Assembly: GCF_029762515.1 (NCBI RefSeq)
Contig: NZ_JARVGN010000003.1
Coordinates: forward strand, 1 to 19,928
Direction: 5' to 3'
Origin: Methanocalculus sp.
GTDB lineage: Archaea; Halobacteriota; Methanomicrobia; Methanomicrobiales; Methanocorpusculaceae
Length of the DNA stretch: 19,928 nt
In this document: positions 7,383 through 15,871 of the stretch, one piece after another
How positions within the stretch are numbered: position 1 is the stretch's first letter
Layout: every line of letters begins with the position of its first letter
Translations under genes and position numbers: made by a program
Notes under the pieces: generated by a model
Database searches by the model: none
What the model was told of the DNA's origin: nothing
Seen by the model: only the letters and a program-made list of their open reading frames with translations

Positions 7383-9086
7383 TTAAACTATTGTTGCATA
7401 TACCCAAATTTTCCAGGGAGATCTGGAATTTTCAAAAATACCTATGAACTCAATATTATTTTCTACCGGATTTTCGATTTCAACAGATGAGAGAATATAT
7501 TTTATCTCTAATGGTTGATATGCTGATGAATTGAGATTTGGACTAATTTGCATTCCGTGCTTCATGGAATAAGATTTTATTGCAGTTTGAGATGTGAATA
7601 GGTAACATCTGCTCCCCCAATTATCAAAATAATTTTTGATCTCCATTTTTTTATTCAATTCATTTTCGATTAATGTTCGAAATTTATCCTTGTAATTCAA
7701 TGGATAATTAATTTGGTAAGAACCTGCAGTATAAAAGCCGTTATATTGCGCAATGGCAGGGTGGAAACCGATACATACAATTCTATATGAATCAACTGGT
7801 TTTCCAATAGATTCTTTAACTTCTGAAAATAGTTCTACTGAGAAAAAATCGTGAAAATTCATCCTTTGATTTTGAATTAGACCGTAACCACCCGCCTGCG
7901 TATTTTCATCTCCGCAATAACAAAATAGGCATCCAATTTGTATACCAATCAGTAATATCACTATTATTTTACCATATTTATTTGCATGAAAAATAATCGC
8001 AAGAGATATTGCGTATATCAAATGCCAAAATAATGGATTGAGCCACATTAATCGGTTAAATTGAAAACCCGAAATATTGGGCATTGGCAACATGTAATAA
8101 AATCCATAGAAAAAAGATGAAATTAAAACAAATGAAACGAATACAAATAAATTCAAATTACCTTTGAACAGCTTTTTTCTATAAATAATAATTAGTGAAA
8201 TAATTAATGACAAAATTATCGTTACCCATTGAAAAGAATAGGAATTAAACTGGCCAAATAAAAACAATTCTATGCCACTACTCAATGAATTTTCAATTGA
8301 TGGAAAAATGATTGCAGGTACGTTGAATTCACTTCTATGCGATACAAATGAATTGTCGAAAAAAAGTGAATAAATCAACCTATACTCGACGAATAAAAAC
8401 ATTAAAAGCATAAAAATTATTGATTGAAGGAATACACTTTTTGATTTTTTTCTAATTGCATCGTATAACCAGACACAAATCATTAAAGCTAACAAGAAAA
8501 TGTAACTGTAAACAAACCAGGAGTAAAATGGGATTAAAGCAAGAATGATCCAGTCAACAAAAGAATATTCTCCTTTTCTGAAGTTAAGAAAAGAGTAAAG
8601 TGCGAACGGTAATCCTGCTATACTTAAATAGCCAAATGGCCAGAACGGGAGCAGTGCAAAAGCAAGAGCAACCCCAATTGATATTAAATCTTCTTTGATA
8701 AAATGTCTGGATAATAGGAAATACATCCCAAAGAAGGCGATTACATGGATTAATATGAGGTTACAGAGGTATGCCAAATAGGGTTCAAAAACAAAAAAGA
8801 ATATGTGGACTAGATTCCATTCTGAAGGAAAACAATTCCGAGGAATACCCCCCATGACGGACGGGACTATTGAATCAATTGCCCCGAAAAGAGCGTTTGA
8901 TCTCAGTAGAATTATCTCCCATACAAAATTAGAATCCAAATTATCAATAATTGGTAGAGAAGAGCGCTCATTCATCAAAAAAAACGGTATAAAATAGAGA
9001 AATAATACAACCATTGGAATAAAAAACTTTGATTTTTGTTTTATATTAAAATTAATAAAATATTCACTCAAATTTTTCCCAAACAT
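7383..9086 (-). CDS. Polytopic membrane protein, DUF6044 (YkoS)-like, probable GT-C fold
   Basis: This 567-aa protein has about ten to eleven hydrophobic segments in the first 390 residues, followed by a soluble C-terminal region of about 180 residues. After the first membrane segment (21-38) comes IIDNLDSN (46-53), then GGIPRNCFPSEWN (79-91) and a second helix. This arrangement, with an acidic D-N-L-D stretch in the first external loop, matches what I recall of the DUF6044/YkoS family. It also resembles GT-C glycosyltransferases, whose catalytic Asp lies in that loop. A role in adding a sugar from a lipid-phosphate donor outside the membrane is inferred from topology and context only. The start is an ATG at 9086, and the gene is very AT-rich. 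The family name is from memory and was not checked by search. Confidence 0.7.
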   Translation of the reverse strand: MFGKNLSEYFINFNIKQKSKFFIPMVVLFLYFIPFFLMNERSSLPIIDNLDSNFVWEIILLRSNALFGAIDSIVPSVMGGIPRNCFPSEWNLVHIFFFVFEPYLAYLCNLILIHVIAFFGMYFLLSRHFIKEDLISIGVALAFALLPFWPFGYLSIAGLPFALYSFLNFRKGEYSFVDWIILALIPFYSWFVYSYIFLLALMICVWLYDAIRKKSKSVFLQSIIFMLLMFLFVEYRLIYSLFFDNSFVSHRSEFNVPAIIFPSIENSLSSGIELFLFGQFNSYSFQWVTIILSLIISLIIIYRKKLFKGNLNLFVFVSFVLISSFFYGFYYMLPMPNISGFQFNRLMWLNPLFWHLIYAISLAIIFHANKYGKIIVILLIGIQIGCLFCYCGDENTQAGGYGLIQNQRMNFHDFFSVELFSEVKESIGKPVDSYRIVCIGFHPAIAQYNGFYTAGSYQINYPLNYKDKFRTLIENELNKKMEIKNYFDNWGSRCYLFTSQTAIKSYSMKHGMQISPNLNSSAYQPLEIKYILSSVEIENPVENNIEFIGIFENSRSPWKIWVYATIV

Positions 9087-9188
9087 TTGGTTTCAAAATA
9101 GCTATGCACCTAGATCTATTATGGTTATCCATTTAATATTGATTCAAATTTGTTTCTTTTTTATTTCAATAGTCAAGGGGTAATCCCA

Positions 9189-10121
9189 TTACAAAAAAAA
9201 TTTTTCCCTCTTAAATATCAAAGATGACCCATTTTCAACATAACCAATAATTGAAAATATCGATAATTGATGAATAAAAAGCTTCTTTTCGTTTTTTTTC
9301 ATTTTTTCTTCAAAATACTTGTATAATTTCCGTGGTAGAGTAATTGTTATTTTTCTAAGCATATTTTTTAGCAAAAACAATTTTCCAAAGCTGATGGTGT
9401 CAAAAATTGCAGCTGATACACCATTCCAATAAGATCTGCTCCGAAACCATTCTTTTGACAACCTTGACGCTTCGATCTGGTGGTAAACGATTGCTTTTGG
9501 GTTGTAGATAACAGCATAACCGGTCTCATTTAAACGGTGATAAAGGTCTGTTTCATCATATGACAATAAATTCGAAGGGCACCTTCCCAATGACGTATTA
9601 AAAAGGCCAATCCTATCAAATATTTCTCGCCTGAACGACATATTACAACCGAATGGTGTATCGGGAAAAATCATTTCCCTTCGTTCCTGGCTGTAATTTA
9701 ATAATGACAAATAGGAATCAAGGTAATCACTATACCAATCAGGTTTTGTCCCGTGCCATATCGGCAATATTTTACCCCCTACACTGCCGATATCGTCTCT
9801 ACCATAGATCTTTGCCAATTCATTTAGCCAATTTGGCTCTGCAACACCATCATCGTCAATAAAGGCAATAATTTCTCCCTTGGAATTTTTTATTCCAATA
9901 TTTCTTGCCTCGGAAAGTCCTCCTTTGCCCGTTTGCTGGATTACCCTGACTGAAAATCCTCCCAAAATCTCATGTGTGTTGTCTGTTGAAGGGCCGTTTA
10001 CCACAATGATCTCAAAATTATCATATTCCTGCTTTACTAAAGAGTCTAAACAATCTTGGAGAAATTTTGCCCGATTGTACGTACACACAACAACAGAAAT
10101 TAAGGGACCATCAACAATCAT
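9189..10121 (-). CDS. Family 2 glycosyltransferase
   Basis: This 310-aa enzyme has a GT-A fold. The N-terminus ISVVVCTYNRAKFLQDCLDSL is the GT2 nucleotide-binding start. FIDDDGVAEPNWL (87-99) contains the metal-binding Asp triad, and SYDETDLYHRL (187-197) supplies the probable catalytic acidic residue. The common D(N)xSxDxT motif is altered to VVNGPSTDNT (40-49), with Asn replacing the usual Asp. The last hundred residues are basic and amphipathic, which suggests membrane association. It shares features with the GT2 encoded at 16816-17778 (KPDWYSDY versus KPDWFLDE; GCNMSF versus GSNMVF), so the two may be paralogues. ATG 10121 is preceded by GTGGA about 5 bases away. The sugar and acceptor are unknown. 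Confidence 0.9.
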   Translation of the reverse strand: MIVDGPLISVVVCTYNRAKFLQDCLDSLVKQEYDNFEIIVVNGPSTDNTHEILGGFSVRVIQQTGKGGLSEARNIGIKNSKGEIIAFIDDDGVAEPNWLNELAKIYGRDDIGSVGGKILPIWHGTKPDWYSDYLDSYLSLLNYSQERREMIFPDTPFGCNMSFRREIFDRIGLFNTSLGRCPSNLLSYDETDLYHRLNETGYAVIYNPKAIVYHQIEASRLSKEWFRSRSYWNGVSAAIFDTISFGKLFLLKNMLRKITITLPRKLYKYFEEKMKKNEKKLFIHQLSIFSIIGYVENGSSLIFKREKFFL

Positions 10122-10201
10122 TTTTCCACATCAGAATAATAAATTTGCATAGCATTACTCGATTGCACTTTTAGACTTCATTAATAAATTACGTTTTGTT
10201 T

Positions 10202-11296
10202 TCAGTTTGATTGGAGATGATTGTTTATTCCATTGTAAATACAAATCAAATCCTTAGAAATATTTTCCCAGGATAAATCTGATTTCAATTTTTTATAACC
10301 TTCATCACCCATTATTTTCCGTTTTTCATCATTTTCAAGTAAATAAATTATGGAATTTGCCAAAGAAATTTCATCCTTTGGGGGTATAACCAATCCAGTT
10401 TTACCGTTTTCAACAATTTCGGCTAAACTACCAACATCCGTACAAATCACCGGTTTTTTAAAGCTATATGCGGTGGGGATCACTCCACTCTGGGAACCCT
10501 CAATATAAGGAAGTACTACAACACTACACCGTTGGAATAATATTGCTCCCTCCTCGTAAGGAATGCGGTAATTGTATACCGTAAAGCGATTTTTATTCAC
10601 CATTATTTCCTGATATTTCGTAAAATCCTCGCCTGTCCCCGCGATAATAATTTTGGCGTCGGGGATTTTTTTCGTAATGAGGGGTTCTGCCTTTATAAGA
10701 TATTCAAGCCCTTTATATTTCCAAATTCGACCAAAAAACAATATGGTGTTTTTTTCTTCTCTTATAGTTGCATTAAGACGTTTATGAAAAGGTGCAACTT
10801 CATGCTCGCCTATTGGTATCGAAAATACTTTTTCAGAATTTACATGAAAATCCTCTATTATCGATTTTTTAAGATTTTGGCCATGAACAATTATCTTATC
10901 TGAAAATAATCGAGAAATAATTAATATTAAACGATAAAATATGTTTTCTTCTCCTTCATGGGGAGCAATATCATGGAATGTGGCAATTATATGATACTTT
11001 TTAAGTAAAATCAATAACGGGCAAAGAAATAGGCCTTGAACCTGAACATGCACGATATCCGGTGAAAAATCCTCAATTTCCTTTTTAATCCGTAGCCAGG
11101 AAAGAATGTTGGTTGGATGTAATATCCTTTTTGAGAAGTTGAATGATAAAAATTTCACATTTTCATTAATTTCTTCAATTTCATCTTTTGAGAGCGTGTC
11201 AGGCAAAATAAGTAGTACATCCGCATATTTGGAGAGAGCGTTAGCCATTTGAATGACATAATCGTAAAACCATACGCTAAAGCATACAATTCTCAT
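10202..11296 (-). CDS. Family 4 glycosyltransferase
   Basis: This is a GT-B enzyme of 364 aa. The C-terminal donor domain begins ILFFGRIWKYKGLEYLIKA (about 185 onward) and contains YIEGSQSGVIPTAYSFKKP (from about 264) and the late GKTGLVIPP turn. The first Glu of the usual E-x7-E motif is present, but the second is replaced by Pro, as in some GT4 subgroups. The frame is open from a TTG at 11308. The ATG at 11296 is chosen because GAGG lies six bases upstream, overlapping the stop of the preceding GT4 gene, so translation is probably coupled. It belongs to the same - strand operon as its neighbours. The substrate cannot be predicted. Confidence 0.88.
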   Translation of the reverse strand: MRIVCFSVWFYDYVIQMANALSKYADVLLILPDTLSKDEIEEINENVKFLSFNFSKRILHPTNILSWLRIKKEIEDFSPDIVHVQVQGLFLCPLLILLKKYHIIATFHDIAPHEGEENIFYRLILIISRLFSDKIIVHGQNLKKSIIEDFHVNSEKVFSIPIGEHEVAPFHKRLNATIREEKNTILFFGRIWKYKGLEYLIKAEPLITKKIPDAKIIIAGTGEDFTKYQEIMVNKNRFTVYNYRIPYEEGAILFQRCSVVVLPYIEGSQSGVIPTAYSFKKPVICTDVGSLAEIVENGKTGLVIPPKDEISLANSIIYLLENDEKRKIMGDEGYKKLKSDLSWENISKDLICIYNGINNHLQSN

Positions 11297-11304
11297 TAGC
11301 GTCC

Positions 11305-12387
11305 TCAATATTTTAAACCTATAATTTTCGAAAAGATCTCATCCCATCTTTTCACAATTTCTTCCCAATCAAATCTTCTGACATATTCTCGTGCATTCTT
11401 ACCAAAATTTACCCTTAAATCGTTATCTTCAATCAACAAACGTAATTTTTCCATCATTTCATCAATTGATCCAACAATAAAGCCAGTCTTCCCATCGACA
11501 ACGGTCTCTGTTTGATAATTGTTAAAAGCGATAACAGGTAATCCACATGAAGCAGCCTCAAGTGTTACTTTTGGAAAACCCTCATGCACTGAGGGAAATA
11601 AGAATATATCAGCACTTTGATACTTTTCAAGCAATTCGGATGAGGACAAATGAGAATAAATTGAAACATTCAACAGGTTTTCTTCCTCGATCGTAACTCG
11701 TAAGTTTTCCTCTAGAGGGCCCTTGCCGACAATGGTAAATTTTTGCTCGGGGAATTGTTTTGCAGCCTCAAGAACCAGATTAGGACGCTTTCTCTTCTGT
11801 AATGAACCAACAAATAATACTTCAATATTAGAGTTCATTTTGTGATCTGAGGGGGAAAAAAACGATGTATCAATACCAACATAAACAACGTCTGTTTGAA
11901 TATTATACTCATTTTCAGCGGTTTCAGCTACATAGTTACTGACTGACGTAACATAATCTGAATGCAATGCATTTGATTTTGCAATAATATGGTACATTTT
12001 TCTATTTGTTGGGTATGGGAGAACATTTTCAATAGAATGAATAGTATATTTTGTATCTCCAAAAAAACGCTTCAACAGGAAATAGAAATAATCGATTTCG
12101 AATGTGCGGACATAAAAGAAAATATCACTTGAATTTTTTAATAATTCAAATAATACCTGTATTGACGCAAAATACTTATTTTCTGATACTTTTATTAATT
12201 CAATGTTTTTTCTCTTCAGTATGCGGGGATCCGGTTTATTTTTATGAAACATAAAAATGTGATATTTGACTGGATCGAGTCTTAAACTGATTTCTTTGGC
12301 ATTTAAATTTTGAGCAACAAAATCATTTTCATCAGCGAACGCGTGCATGATAATGGAAATTTTGCTCTTCCTATCGTGTAGATTCAT
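11305..12387 (-). CDS. Family 4 glycosyltransferase
   Basis: This 360-aa GT-B protein has a canonical retaining GT4 donor site: VGSLQKRKRPNLVLEAA (193-209), then HEGFPKVTLEAASCGLPVIAF, where E269 and E277 form the E-x7-E motif. The late DGKTGFIVG turn is also typical. An upstream in-frame ATG at 12459 would overlap the preceding gene by 50 bases. The ATG at 12387 is preferred because GGAG lies six bases before it and the protein then begins cleanly at the first beta strand (KISIIMHAFADEND). The gap to the upstream gene is then 22 bases. It acts in the cytoplasm on an unknown acceptor of the oligosaccharide pathway. Confidence 0.88.
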   Translation of the reverse strand: MNLHDRKSKISIIMHAFADENDFVAQNLNAKEISLRLDPVKYHIFMFHKNKPDPRILKRKNIELIKVSENKYFASIQVLFELLKNSSDIFFYVRTFEIDYFYFLLKRFFGDTKYTIHSIENVLPYPTNRKMYHIIAKSNALHSDYVTSVSNYVAETAENEYNIQTDVVYVGIDTSFFSPSDHKMNSNIEVLFVGSLQKRKRPNLVLEAAKQFPEQKFTIVGKGPLEENLRVTIEEENLLNVSIYSHLSSSELLEKYQSADIFLFPSVHEGFPKVTLEAASCGLPVIAFNNYQTETVVDGKTGFIVGSIDEMMEKLRLLIEDNDLRVNFGKNAREYVRRFDWEEIVKRWDEIFSKIIGLKY

Positions 12388-12409
12388 CAATATCTCCAAT
12401 ATTGTCTCA

Positions 12410-14095
12410 TTATTTATTGAAATTTTCCCCATTCCAGGTCGCTTTATTATTTTCTGCAATCATTCTTTCAGCCAATTCTGCAATCTGTTTGGAAGCCTGA
12501 CCATCTAAATTATTCAGGTATTTTTTAATGAAAATCTCTCTATTCTTTGGTAAATCAATCTCATTGGAAAGAATATTAACAATTACATTAGATAATTCCT
12601 CTGCATTACATGCTCCAATAGCAACACCCTCTTCAATGTAGGATATCGGATCTTCACTTCCATTTACATTCAAAATAATGATTGGTTTTTCCATTGCAAC
12701 TGCCTCAGTTGCAGTGGTTGAATTTTTTGTGATCATCAGATCACAGATGCTTATTAATTGAAATGTGTTGCATTTCTTGTCAGGAATAATTGTTTTAATA
12801 AAGGGGAACTCTTCCGAAGTTTTTTTATATAAATCCTGATATTTTTCAGGTTCATTCGGGTGCTGTTTTATCACCAGGCAAGCATTATTTACTTGTTTTA
12901 TAGCTGAAAGTATCGTCCTGATATTCTCGAGATTTTCTTCTTCACTTAAACTGTGAGATTGCGTTGTCCATAAAATTACTTTTTCATCCTGATGTATACC
13001 GTATTCATTTTTAATATCTCCACTTGGAGATTTAGTGGTATTTTCTGAAAGGAAATCATAACGAGGCTGTCCGGTTACTACCATTGAATTTTCCGGAAAA
13101 TAACTACTGTTTATTAGTAAATCACAGTAGTATGATCCAAAAACTGCGAATTTATTGGGTATTGGACAATAAGGAAAACAGACTTTGTTATCTTTAGAAA
13201 TATCTGCGCCATCATACATATATCCTCGATGTGTTTTAGAAATATTCCCATGTTGGATTGCCAATGTTGGAATATTCTCTTCTATTGCAGCGATTAACAA
13301 GCAGCGCTCAGCCCATCCATATTCACTTTGAATTAATAGTAAATCGGGTTTTTCTTTCCTTAACATGGACCTGAATAACTCTATTGTTTTTAATCCGATA
13401 GGAAATAAAAACGAAAAATACATTTGTAATTCCTGAATCACCTGATAATAATTGATTTCATTCTCTTGACATAATTTTTTAAATCTCTCGTCTCTCTGGA
13501 TCAACTCAAGTTGGTTTTGAAAATAATGAACCGCATCCCTTTCTTTTTTCCAAATTTCAAGGGACCAAAAAACATTATATGGTATATACTTAATATCCCA
13601 GTTTAAACATTTATCAATGAACGTTGGGATTTCTGAAAATGGATGAATATCTATGTGCCAGGTTCCAATTAATTCAAATCGATCCCTTAATTTATCTAGC
13701 ACTGGTTCAAAAAACGTGTCACCTTTTTTATTCTTGCTTTCAATGAAATTCCACCAACGATCGAGCGAAATGAATAATATTTTCCCCTTATTCGGCGATA
13801 TAGTTGCATTTTTCTGAAATGATGAGATTGAAATTGCGAGATATTTCATAAAAAAACTATAGAGTAAATCACAATAAATGTAAGATTTAAAAAACACTTC
13901 TCTAATTGACCAGTTCTTAGTAACTTGAGAATTTTGCTCCGATTTTTTAAAATATTCAATCTTTTTCGCAAATTCAAAATCAGCAATCCACCAGAAGGCA
14001 ATGTCACGATATCTTGTCATCTGGAGTAAATTATTATTGTCAGATAATTCTGATTTTATAATGTTATTGGTTATTCTAATTGTACTTTCATCCAT
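12410..14095 (-). CDS. Large GT-B-like surface polysaccharide protein, function unknown
   Basis: The 561-aa protein has an N-terminal region of about 100 residues with no recognised domain, then a two-domain GT-B-like part. Visible landmarks are LAIQHGNI (278-285), VVTGQPRYDF (339-348), VIKQHPNEP (408-416) and MITKNSTTATEAVAMEKP (454-471). The QHG, GxPRxD, HP and ST elements are laid out as in CDP-glycerol glycerophosphotransferases, UDP-GlcNAc 2-epimerase-like proteins and some capsule transferases. I cannot place it in one family. It heads the - strand operon ending at 5934. A TATA-like box centred about 24 bases before ATG 14095 suggests a leaderless or nearly leaderless message. It is not a convincing PseG, which is shorter and has different motifs. 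Confidence 0.72.
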   Translation of the reverse strand: MDESTIRITNNIIKSELSDNNNLLQMTRYRDIAFWWIADFEFAKKIEYFKKSEQNSQVTKNWSIREVFFKSYIYCDLLYSFFMKYLAISISSFQKNATISPNKGKILFISLDRWWNFIESKNKKGDTFFEPVLDKLRDRFELIGTWHIDIHPFSEIPTFIDKCLNWDIKYIPYNVFWSLEIWKKERDAVHYFQNQLELIQRDERFKKLCQENEINYYQVIQELQMYFSFLFPIGLKTIELFRSMLRKEKPDLLLIQSEYGWAERCLLIAAIEENIPTLAIQHGNISKTHRGYMYDGADISKDNKVCFPYCPIPNKFAVFGSYYCDLLINSSYFPENSMVVTGQPRYDFLSENTTKSPSGDIKNEYGIHQDEKVILWTTQSHSLSEEENLENIRTILSAIKQVNNACLVIKQHPNEPEKYQDLYKKTSEEFPFIKTIIPDKKCNTFQLISICDLMITKNSTTATEAVAMEKPIIILNVNGSEDPISYIEEGVAIGACNAEELSNVIVNILSNEIDLPKNREIFIKKYLNNLDGQASKQIAELAERMIAENNKATWNGENFNK

Positions 14096-14110
14096 AAAAA
14101 TCTCATATTA

Positions 14111-14124
14111 CAATTATATATTTA
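14111..14124 (-). promoter_or_regulatory. TATA-like promoter of the central - strand operon
   Basis: Read on the - strand this is TAAATATATAATTG, centred about 24 bases upstream of ATG 14095. That spacing matches an archaeal TATA box giving a transcript that begins at or near the start codon. Confidence 0.45.
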
Positions 14125-14140
14125 TTAGAAAACTTCCTTT

Positions 14141-14490
14141 TTAGAAATTTTCATTTGACACGGAATTACCACGCTGGAATAGTACAATCATGAGTTTCAC
14201 CTTAGGTTCGTGATTTGATCTATGTGATTCTGATATTTGATGAATAATATTGATAAAAGGCTCTAAAATAAGATTAGCACCACCATCTCGTAATCCGCTC
14301 ATGTACCCTCCCCCTGCGATAGTGACAGCCATCTTATCACAATACTCACCCATCATGCCAAAACAGAGAGATTTTCCTATGAATTATGTCATGATCAACA
14401 CAATGATCTCCATGGAAACTCCCATCTCCAAATGAACGAGCGATACCCCCACCACTTTCATCAAGCTGACAGACGCTTTGGCCCTTTTTC
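14141..14490 (-). pseudogene. Possible frameshifted gene remnant, unrecognised
   Basis: This stretch is richer in GC than its surroundings and reads like protein on the - strand in two adjoining frames. One frame (about 14490 to 14345) gives a Gly- and Asp-rich peptide containing SGGGIARSFGDGSFHGDH and ends HDG-stop. The other begins at ATG 14356 and gives MAVTIAGGGYMSGLRDGG and LILEPFINII. Joining the two would need a one-base shift near 14350. No family is recognised, and the antisense of a lost + strand gene is also possible. Confidence 0.25.
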
Positions 14491-14595
14491 AACTGCAAAA
14501 AATTTATTTTTGAGCTAATAATTTATGTAGACATCCAAGTAATGGCTTGCATGAAAATCCCTTCCTTGTAGAGACTAATAAATTTAAAAGGATGC

Positions 14596-14643
14596 TTAAA
14601 TTAATAAAAAGTTAAATTAATAAAAGTTAAACTGTATAAAAAG
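14596..14643 (+). repeat. Three tandem 15-17 base AT-rich repeats
   Basis: TTAAATTAATAAAAAG (14596-14611), TTAAATTAATAAAAG (14612-14626) and the diverged TTAAACTGTATAAAAAG (14627-14643) follow without gaps. The third copy contains a TATAAAAA box. They lie just upstream of the lone + strand gene. Confidence 0.8.
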
Positions 14644-14692
14644 AGATCTCATGAAAAAATAATTAAAATGAGATTCATATATATATAAAAAT
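14635..14692 (+). promoter_or_regulatory. Promoter region of the lone + strand gene
   Basis: The TATAAAAA element (from 14635) would start transcription near 14662. A second TATA-like run (ATATATATATAAAA, about 14677-14690) lies too close to ATG 14702 for a normal leader. ATCTCAT (14646-14652) and ATGAGAT (14668-14674) form a seven-base inverted repeat. AGGAT, five to six bases before the ATG, is a plausible ribosome binding site. Confidence 0.45.
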
Positions 14693-14701
14693 AGGATAAT
14701 T

Positions 14702-15643
14702 ATGAATAACCTGATTTATAAAGCATATAATCTGTTTTTCGAAAGTGACTCCTTCAACAATCAGATGTACGGGCACAATGTCATCATGAGAAACTATGCC
14801 CGGGTAAGATTGCCGTATATTATTCCCGGTCAATTACAGCATGGCTGGCATATTGATCATGGGATACATGGAGATCTGCGAGATATTTCTGAAAAAGTGA
14901 AATTGAAAAAATATTTTATATGGAATGGAAATAACCTCACCAATGCACACAAATATGGATTTAATAACGTTATAGCAATCGGAGCGCCGTTTATTTATTT
15001 GCCAGAAATCAAATTTGATTTTGAAACAAAATCGAACAGTGTGTTATTATTTCCCATTCATTCATGTGAAAGTGAAGGTTTTGTCGATCCAATCAATACT
15101 TTCCAAAGGTACCTAGCTGATATCAATTTTTTGCATAACGAATTCGAATCAATTACAGCATGCCTTTATTGGCGTGAATATGAGAATGAAAGTATTAGAA
15201 AACTGTTTGAAAATAATGGTATCAATGTTATTACATTAGGTCATCGAGACAATAATCCAAATTTTTTATTCGCGTTTTGCAAGCATGCATATGAGCATGA
15301 ATTTATCTCATCGAATATTTTCTCGACTGCAATTTTTTATGGCCTTTATTTGAAAAGGAAAACGTTTATTTTAGGATCTGCGAAATCCGAAGAATGGAAC
15401 TTCAAACAATGGGAAGGAAGGAAATTATACGATTCTGGTGTATTTGAAGACCAGTATCATGAAATATTATGGGAGCATTTCGACCAAAAATCTCATAGTT
15501 GGATTGGAAACAAAGAATTGGGGTTAGAATTTAAAAAATCTCCTGAAGATATTTGTAAATTGTTCAATTGGAACCCAATTACTTATTTCAAGCGAAATGT
15601 TCCGTATACTGGCAGAAAAATTGCAAAATTTCTAAGAAAATGA
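14702..15643 (+). CDS. Uncharacterised protein of a surface-glycan cluster, possibly GT-B-like
   Basis: This 313-aa soluble protein has no family I can name. It shows PGQLQHGWHIDHGI (42-55), FIWNGNN (72-78), VIAIGAPFIYL (90-100), LLFPIHSCESEG (115-126) and HEFISSNIFSTAIFYGLYLKRKTFI (199-223, positions given because of length). An HG-type loop in the first half and an S/T-containing turn followed by a helix and a K-rich strand in the second half resemble nucleotide-sugar binding in GT-B transferases, but this is only a shape argument. It is the only + strand gene among the right-hand glycan genes and carries its own promoter with tandem repeats. It ends in a terminator-like hairpin, so it is a separate transcription unit. 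Confidence 0.7.
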   Translation: MNNLIYKAYNLFFESDSFNNQMYGHNVIMRNYARVRLPYIIPGQLQHGWHIDHGIHGDLRDISEKVKLKKYFIWNGNNLTNAHKYGFNNVIAIGAPFIYLPEIKFDFETKSNSVLLFPIHSCESEGFVDPINTFQRYLADINFLHNEFESITACLYWREYENESIRKLFENNGINVITLGHRDNNPNFLFAFCKHAYEHEFISSNIFSTAIFYGLYLKRKTFILGSAKSEEWNFKQWEGRKLYDSGVFEDQYHEILWEHFDQKSHSWIGNKELGLEFKKSPEDICKLFNWNPITYFKRNVPYTGRKIAKFLRK

Positions 15644-15663
15644 ATCTTGGAAAAGGCAAGATT
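15643..15663 (+). terminator. Hairpin directly after the lone + strand gene
   Basis: AATCTTG (15643-15649) pairs perfectly with CAAGATT (15657-15663) around a seven-base loop, overlapping the last base of the stop codon. No T-run follows immediately, so termination is likely but not certain. Confidence 0.45.
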
Positions 15664-15736
15664 GCTAATAGTTAAATAATCATGACTTCTGCCGCAATAT
15701 CTGCCATGATTTTTACGATATTCATCCTGATACACA

Positions 15737-15871
15737 ATGGAGGAAAAAACGAGATACTATAGACTTCCGACGGCTGGAAGAAGGGCTTTGTGGGTGTTGC
15801 GGGATGAACGAGAATACATGAGACACCCTTGCACAGCTCGCGAAAAATCAGAACTAACGCTTGGAAATTGA
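15737..15871 (+). CDS. Possible small ORF or gene remnant, 44 aa
   Basis: An ATG at 15737 opens a frame for a very charged 44-aa peptide that includes GRRALWVLRDEREYMRHP and ends at TGA 15869-15871. The local sequence is richer in GC than the AT-rich gene to its left. There is no clear ribosome binding site, and the last bases overlap the end of the opposite-strand GT2 gene. It could be a small protein, the tail of a lost gene, or chance. Confidence 0.2.
   Translation: MEEKTRYYRLPTAGRRALWVLRDEREYMRHPCTAREKSELTLGN

Noticed and set aside
10202..11296. Missing second Glu of the E-x7-E motif as a sign of a dead GT4
   Set aside because: The SQSGVIPTAYSFKKP form recurs in intact GT4 proteins, so it is a subfamily trait rather than damage.
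12388..12459. N-terminal extension of the GT4 gene to an ATG at 12459
   Set aside because: It would overlap the upstream gene by 50 bases and adds residues before the first beta strand. The ATG at 12387 has GGAG at good spacing.
12410..14095. The large GT-B-like protein as the missing PseG
   Set aside because: It is much longer than PseG and its QHG, GQPRYD and KQHP landmarks fit polysaccharide transferases or epimerase-like proteins better. There is no positive evidence for the hydrolase.
14596..14643. Tandem repeats as a CRISPR array
   Set aside because: The copies are only 15-17 bases, AT-rich and have no spacers between them; no cas gene is nearby.
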